From Burkholderiales bacterium (GTDB lineage Bacteria; Pseudomonadota; Gammaproteobacteria; Burkholderiales; Burkholderiaceae_C): 64,000 nt of DNA. The DNA lies in assembly GCA_016213325.1 (NCBI GenBank), contig JACRAY010000015.1, positions 62,001-126,000 of the forward strand, in the 5' to 3' direction. Positions within the stretch are counted from its first letter, which is position 1; every line of letters starts with the position of its first letter. The notes under the pieces were generated by a model. The model had not been told where the DNA came from, did no database searches, and worked only from the letters and a program-made list of their open reading frames with translations. This document shows positions 60,392 to 64,000 of the stretch, piece by piece. The translations under genes were made by a program, and so were the position numbers.

Positions 60392-61147
60392 GTGTCGCAA
60401 GCCATGCCCGCGTGCCGGACCTTCGTCGCCGTCGAGGCGGGGACGAAGGTGTTCTGCAAGGAAGGCGACGCCGCGATGCTGGATGCCGAGGTCGACGGAC
60501 TGCGCGCGCTGGCGCGCTCGGGCGCCATCCGCGTGCCGCAAGTGCTGCGCCATGAAGCCGGCCGCTTGACGCTCGAATGGCTGGACCTGCAGCCGCCGGG
60601 CCCCGGCTTCGGTGAACGCTTCGGCCACGCGCTGCGGCGCCTGCATGCCGGCGTGCAACATCACTACGGCTGGCACCGCGACAACTTCATCGGCGCGACG
60701 CCGCAGCACAACCCGCCCTGCGACGACTGGGTGGCGTTCTTCGCCGGCCAGCGCCTGCGCCCATTGGCAGGCGGGCTGCACGACGTAGTCGAAGAAGTGA
60801 TCGCCGCGATGCCGCGCCTCTTCGACGACGGCTACGTCCCGCGTCCCGCGTTGATCCACGGCGACCTGTGGTCGGGCAACTGGGGCATGCTCGCGGACGG
60901 AACGCCGGTCATCTTCGACCCCGCGGTCTCGCTGTCCGACCCCGAAGCCGAACTCGCGATGATGGAGTTGTTCGGCGCGCCGCCGCCCGGTTTCTGGCAG
61001 GGCTACGGCGGCACGCACGACGGCTACGCGCAACGCAGGCCGCTGTACCAGCTGTACCACCTGCTGAACCACGCCGCGCTGTTCGGCGGCGGCTACGCGC
61101 AGCAGGCCCGGCGCGCCGCGCAGGACGTGCTGCGCGCGGCCCCCTAG
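60392..61147 (+). CDS. Fructosamine-kinase-family phosphotransferase
   Basis: A 251-residue APH-like kinase. Typical segments: KVFCKEGDAAMLDAEVDGLRAL, LALEWLDLQP-like strand (LTLEWLDLQP), RLHAGVQHHYGWHRDNFIG, LIHGDLWSGNWGM (catalytic loop HGDLWSGN) and PVIFDPAV (DFG-like FDP). The family phosphorylates fructosamines or ribulosamines to repair glycated proteins. The GTG start is tentative; an ATG four codons later (MPACRTF) is an equally good start. It follows paaE by 11 bases, perhaps by read-through. Confidence 0.88.
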   Translation: MSQAMPACRTFVAVEAGTKVFCKEGDAAMLDAEVDGLRALARSGAIRVPQVLRHEAGRLTLEWLDLQPPGPGFGERFGHALRRLHAGVQHHYGWHRDNFIGATPQHNPPCDDWVAFFAGQRLRPLAGGLHDVVEEVIAAMPRLFDDGYVPRPALIHGDLWSGNWGMLADGTPVIFDPAVSLSDPEAELAMMELFGAPPPGFWQGYGGTHDGYAQRRPLYQLYHLLNHAALFGGGYAQQARRAAQDVLRAAP

Positions 61148-61157
61148 AATCCGCGCC

Positions 61158-62105
61158 ATGACTGATCCCGAGCTGCGGCAGCTGGTGCGCCGCTTCTCCG
61201 CCGAAGAGGCGTCGCGCGTGAAGGCGGCCTTCCAGTCGGCCGCCCCCTTCCCGCACGTCGTCATCGACGACTTTTTCACCGAAGATTTCTTCGCGCAGTT
61301 GCAGCGCGACTTCCCCGCGCGCGGCAGCGCCGGCTACGACCGCTTCTGCCGCGAGGACGGCGGCGAGATCGGCACCAACTACGCGAACGGCGAGGTGGCT
61401 TCTTTCCCACCCGCGTTCCGTACGCTCGACGCGCTGATCGCGAGCACGGCGTTCCGGCAACTCGTCACGCAGCTCACCGGCATCGAGGCGCTGGAGTACG
61501 ACGCCACCTACTTCGGCGGCGGCATCCGCGAGTCGGCCAGCGGCACCTTCCTGCCGCCGCACCTGGACTTCAACCACCATCCGCAGACACACTACCACCG
61601 GCGGATGAACCTGCTGTTCTACCTGAACGACGAATGGGACGCGCTCTGGGGCGGCAACCTGCAGGTGCACCGCGACCCCAACGTGCACCCGGGCAACACC
61701 AGCCTGGTGCAGTCGTACGCGCCGCTCAGCAATCGCTGCCTGGTGTTCGAGACTTCGGAGTTCTCCTGGCACGGCTTCGACCGGCTGGTGCTACCCGAAG
61801 GCAGGACGCGGCGCGCGTTCACGGTCTACTACTACACGCAGCACCGGCCCAACGAGGCGCAGGTGAAGTTCCACAACACCGAGTACGTGGAGCCGCCGCT
61901 GCCCGAACACTTGCGGCCCGGGCACGTGCTGACCGAGGCCGACGTCGCGCTGCTGCACGAAGCAATCGCGCGGCGCGACGGCCGCATCCGGATGCTCTAT
62001 GCGCTGCGCATGCAGATGGAAGAGAAGATGCGCAACTTCACGCTTTATGCGCTGCGCACGGCGGGCCACCGTGCGCTGGCGCGCATCCGGCGCTCACTGG
62101 GCTGA
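61158..62105 (+). CDS. 2OG-Fe(II) oxygenase (prolyl 4-hydroxylase-like)
   Basis: A 315-residue dioxygenase. The metal motif HxD is His135 and Asp137 in PPHLDFNHHP; the distal histidine is His205 in FSWHGF; the 2-oxoglutarate arginine is in the following TRRAFTVYYYT. The N-terminal PFPHVVIDDFFTEDFFAQLQ is shared with bacterial prolyl-hydroxylase-like proteins and with sugar/lipid-modifying oxygenases. The C-terminal ~60 residues (LLHEAIARRDGRIRMLYALRMQMEEKM) form a helix. It follows the kinase by 10 bases. The substrate is unknown. Confidence 0.9.
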   Translation: MTDPELRQLVRRFSAEEASRVKAAFQSAAPFPHVVIDDFFTEDFFAQLQRDFPARGSAGYDRFCREDGGEIGTNYANGEVASFPPAFRTLDALIASTAFRQLVTQLTGIEALEYDATYFGGGIRESASGTFLPPHLDFNHHPQTHYHRRMNLLFYLNDEWDALWGGNLQVHRDPNVHPGNTSLVQSYAPLSNRCLVFETSEFSWHGFDRLVLPEGRTRRAFTVYYYTQHRPNEAQVKFHNTEYVEPPLPEHLRPGHVLTEADVALLHEAIARRDGRIRMLYALRMQMEEKMRNFTLYALRTAGHRALARIRRSLG

Positions 62106-62112
62106 CGCAACT

Positions 62113-62538
62113 TCAGCGCGGCTCGACCTTCAGGACCACCGGCTTGGTCCCGGTCCCCGCTTCCAGCAGGCCCAGCGCCTCGGCCGCGGCGCGGCTCAGG
62201 TCGATCACGCGCTTGCGCAGGAACGGGCCGCGGTCATTGATGCGCACGTCCACCGTACGGCCGTTCACGAGGCTTTGCACACGCACCACGGTGCCAAAAG
62301 GCAGGGTGCGGTGCGCCGCCGTCAGCTCGTGCATGTCGAAGCGCTCGCCGCTGGCGGTGCGGCGGCCGTGGAAGCGCTGGCCGTACCACGACGCGAGCCC
62401 GCGGCCGACCTCGCGCAGGTCCTGCGCCACGGCGGCCGGCGCCGCCAGCGGCTCGGGCGAGCGGTCCTGGTCTTCCTCCTCGGCGGCGGCCACGGTGGCC
62501 GCCAGCGCGAGGAGCAGCACCGCGAGCCGGCGCGCCAT
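62113..62538 (-). CDS. rlpA: RlpA-like septal ring lytic transglycosylase
   Basis: A 141-residue protein with an N-terminal signal ([20 protein letters not shown]). The double-psi beta-barrel follows: [35 protein letters not shown] and [26 protein letters not shown], with the aspartate of the catalytic NDRGP present. The SPOR domain of RlpA is missing, so it is a short RlpA. It overlaps the metF stop by TGATG. Confidence 0.92.
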   Translation of the reverse strand: MARRLAVLLLALAATVAAAEEEDQDRSPEPLAAPAAVAQDLREVGRGLASWYGQRFHGRRTASGERFDMHELTAAHRTLPFGTVVRVQSLVNGRTVDVRINDRGPFLRKRVIDLSRAAAEALGLLEAGTGTKPVVLKVEPR

Positions 62539-63365
62539 CACGCCGCCAGCCTCCGGCAGATCTCGAGCGTCGCGTTGGATTGGTTCATGGTGTAGAAGTG
62601 GAAGCCCGGCACGCCGCCCGCCTTCAGCCTTTCGCACAGCTGCGTCACGACGTCGAGGCCGAACGCGCGGATCGATGCATTGTCGTCGCCGAACGACTGC
62701 AGCCGCATGCGGATCCAGCGCGGGATCTCGGCCCCGCAGTTGTCCGAAAAGCGGATCAGCTGCGACGAGCTGGTGATGGGCATCACGCCCGGCACTATAG
62801 GCGCCTTCACGCCGCGCCTGGCCACTTCGTCCACGTAACGGAAGTAAGCATCGGCATTGAAGAAGTACTGCGTGATGCCCGAGTCGGCACCGGCCTCGAC
62901 CTTCGCCACGAAGGCGTCGATGTCGGACATCGGCGACTTCGCCTGCGGGTGCATCTCGGGGTAGGCCGCCACCTCGATGGTGAACTGGCGCCCGGTCTCG
63001 CTGCGGATGAAGGCCACCAGGTCGCTGGCGTAGCGGAACTCGCCGCCCAGCCCGTACCCGCTGGGCAGGTCGCCGCGCAGCGCGACGATGCGCTTCACGC
63101 CGGCGGCCGCATAGGCCGACAGGCGCTCGCGGATGCTGTCGCGCGTCTGGCCGATGCACGACAGGTGCGGCGCAGCCGCGCAGCCTTCGGCCATGATTTC
63201 GGCCACCGCTGCCAGCGTGCCCTCTTGCGTGGACCCACCAGCACCGAAAGTGACCGAGCAGAACTCGGGCTTCACGGCATAGAGTCTCTGGCGCGCCGCG
63301 CGCAGCTTCTCCGCGCCGTCAGGCGTCTTGGGGGGAAAGAATTCGAGGCTGATGGGAAGCGTCAC
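62538..63365 (-). CDS. metF: 5,10-methylenetetrahydrofolate reductase
   Basis: A 275-residue flavoprotein reducing methylene-THF to methyl-THF for methionine synthesis. Conserved elements are [42 protein letters not shown] and the FAD-binding [18 protein letters not shown]. The GTG start overlaps the tlyA stop as GTGA. It is followed by rlpA through TGATG. Gene order tlyA-metF is common in Burkholderiales (recollection). Confidence 0.96.
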   Translation of the reverse strand: MTLPISLEFFPPKTPDGAEKLRAARQRLYAVKPEFCSVTFGAGGSTQEGTLAAVAEIMAEGCAAAPHLSCIGQTRDSIRERLSAYAAAGVKRIVALRGDLPSGYGLGGEFRYASDLVAFIRSETGRQFTIEVAAYPEMHPQAKSPMSDIDAFVAKVEAGADSGITQYFFNADAYFRYVDEVARRGVKAPIVPGVMPITSSSQLIRFSDNCGAEIPRWIRMRLQSFGDDNASIRAFGLDVVTQLCERLKAGGVPGFHFYTMNQSNATLEICRRLAA

Positions 63366-64000
63366 GCGCTCCTCCTTGCATGGATGAAGAATTCGCGATT
63401 GCCGTCGCCACCGCTGATGGGGCTGGCATACCAGCCCTGCACTTGCAGGCCCAATGACGCGCACGCGTCGCGCAGCTTGCGCTCGACCTGCGCGTACATC
63501 GACTCGTCACGCACGATGCCGCCCTTGCCGATATCGAGCGGCTGCAGCTCGAACTGCGGCTTGGCCAGCATCAGCAGGTGGCCGCCCGGCTCGAGCAAGG
63601 GCGCCAGCGCCGGCATCACCAGCGTGAGCGAGATGAACGACAGGTCGCCGGTGACGAGGTCGTAGCCGCTGCCCACGTGCCTGGCAGTCAATTCACGCGC
63701 GTTGAGCTTTTCGATGGCCGTCACGCGCGCGTCGCTGCGCACCTTGCCGTGCAGCTGGCCGTGGCCGACGTCGACGCCGGTCACGTGCGCCGCGCCGTGC
63801 TGCAGCAGGCAGTCGGTGAAGCCGCCGGTGGACTGCCCCACGTCGAGGCAGCGCCAGCCGGCGACGCCCAGGCCCGCCGCCTGCAGGGCGCCTTCGAGCT
63901 TGAGGCCGCCGCGCGACACGTAGCGCGACTCGGCGGTGTCGAGCAGTTCCACCTGCGCGGCGTCGGGCAGTTCGTCGCCGTTCTTGGCCACTGGCTGCCA
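63362..64000 (-). CDS. tlyA: TlyA-family rRNA methyltransferase / hemolysin-like protein (5' part beyond the window)
   Basis: The N-terminal S4 RNA-binding domain lies outside the window; the frame stays open to the edge and reads WQPMAKNGDELPDA at the junction. The methyltransferase domain shows ESRYVSRGGLKLEGALQAAGL, CLDVGQSTGGFTDCLLQHGAAHV (SAM motif I), VTGDLSFISLTLVMPALAP and LAKPQFELQP. It methylates ribose in 16S/23S rRNA in actinobacteria; the role in betaproteobacteria is less clear. Overlaps metF by GTGA. Confidence 0.94.
   Translation of the reverse strand, partial: WQPVAKNGDELPDAAQVELLDTAESRYVSRGGLKLEGALQAAGLGVAGWRCLDVGQSTGGFTDCLLQHGAAHVTGVDVGHGQLHGKVRSDARVTAIEKLNARELTARHVGSGYDLVTGDLSFISLTLVMPALAPLLEPGGHLLMLAKPQFELQPLDIGKGGIVRDESMYAQVERKLRDACASLGLQVQGWYASPISGGDGNREFFIHARRSA

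Noticed and set aside
1..64000. CRISPR arrays, tRNA genes, insertion sequences or prophage genes
   Set aside because: No regularly spaced repeats, no tRNA cloverleaf, and no transposase, integrase or structural phage gene was seen on either strand.

Overview
The window is about 69 % GC by eye, densely packed and almost entirely coding. It reads as chromosome from a betaproteobacterium of the order Burkholderiales, most likely a Comamonadaceae member close to Variovorax or Ramlibacter. This is an inference from gene content. The signs are three Bug/TctC-type orphan solute receptors, CaiB/BaiF CoA-transferase clusters, a paaABCDE operon under a TetR-type palindrome, the block M23 peptidase / erpA / bactofilin / rpsI / rplM, a phoH gene with a TTG start, and many GTG starts. 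There is no rRNA, tRNA, insertion sequence, prophage or CRISPR array, and no gap longer than about 200 bases.

Layout. 0-6.3 kb: a catabolic island with a choline-sulfatase-like sulfatase, aldehyde dehydrogenase, beta-hydroxyacid dehydrogenase and a cut-off TctC receptor, divergent from a CoA-transferase and an atypical enoyl-CoA hydratase. 6.3-12.1 kb: three coupled genes of unknown function, then (in transcription order) a response regulator, a LysM/FecR protein and a CHASE2 histidine kinase. 12.2-16.8 kb: patatin, KTSC protein, small proteins, pseudouridine-phosphate glycosidase, and a TPR protein fused to an arginine-methyltransferase-like domain. 16.8-25.2 kb: a second catabolic operon (TctC, MmgE/PrpD, isocitrate-dehydrogenase-like enzyme, CoA-transferase, enoyl-CoA hydratase, quinone reductase, TctC) with a divergent LysR regulator. 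25.2-28.7 kb: a PhoP/PhoQ-like pair with a PepSY protein and envelope proteins. 28.8-34.5 kb: DUF1203, ttcA, a lipoprotein, a phosphatase, a D-threonine-aldolase-like enzyme, and a fusion of an alkylglycerol-monooxygenase-like hydroxylase to a YhhN (lysoplasmalogenase) domain. 34.5-42 kb: a tightly coupled run of sensor kinase, NarL regulator, ruvA, C13 peptidase, ruvB and two membrane proteins. 42-45.1 kb: phoH, ybeY, dtd and a cation-efflux protein. 45.1-48.5 kb: kinase, FixJ-like regulator, secreted GlcG/HbpS-like protein and ankyrin protein. 48.5-56.1 kb: vapBC, tyrS, M23 peptidase, erpA, bactofilin, rpsI-rplM, rlmJ and a CAP protein. 56.2-62.1 kb: the phenylacetyl-CoA epoxidase operon with a DUF3291 gene inside it, then a fructosamine-kinase-like gene and a 2OG-Fe(II) oxygenase. 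62.1-64 kb: rlpA, metF and the 3' part of tlyA.

How the genes work together. Both catabolic islands combine a periplasmic receptor with CoA activation and crotonase chemistry, so they probably handle carboxylic acids. Translational coupling through ATGA, GTGA or TGATG overlaps runs through nearly every operon and is the main basis for the start choices. The observations I would follow first are the hydroxylase-YhhN ether-lipid fusion, the bacterial TPR-PRMT fusion, the ruvA/ruvB operon interrupted by a legumain-family peptidase and headed by a two-component system, and the paired CGTA-N4-TACG dyads between a FixJ-like regulator and a GlcG/HbpS-like secreted protein.
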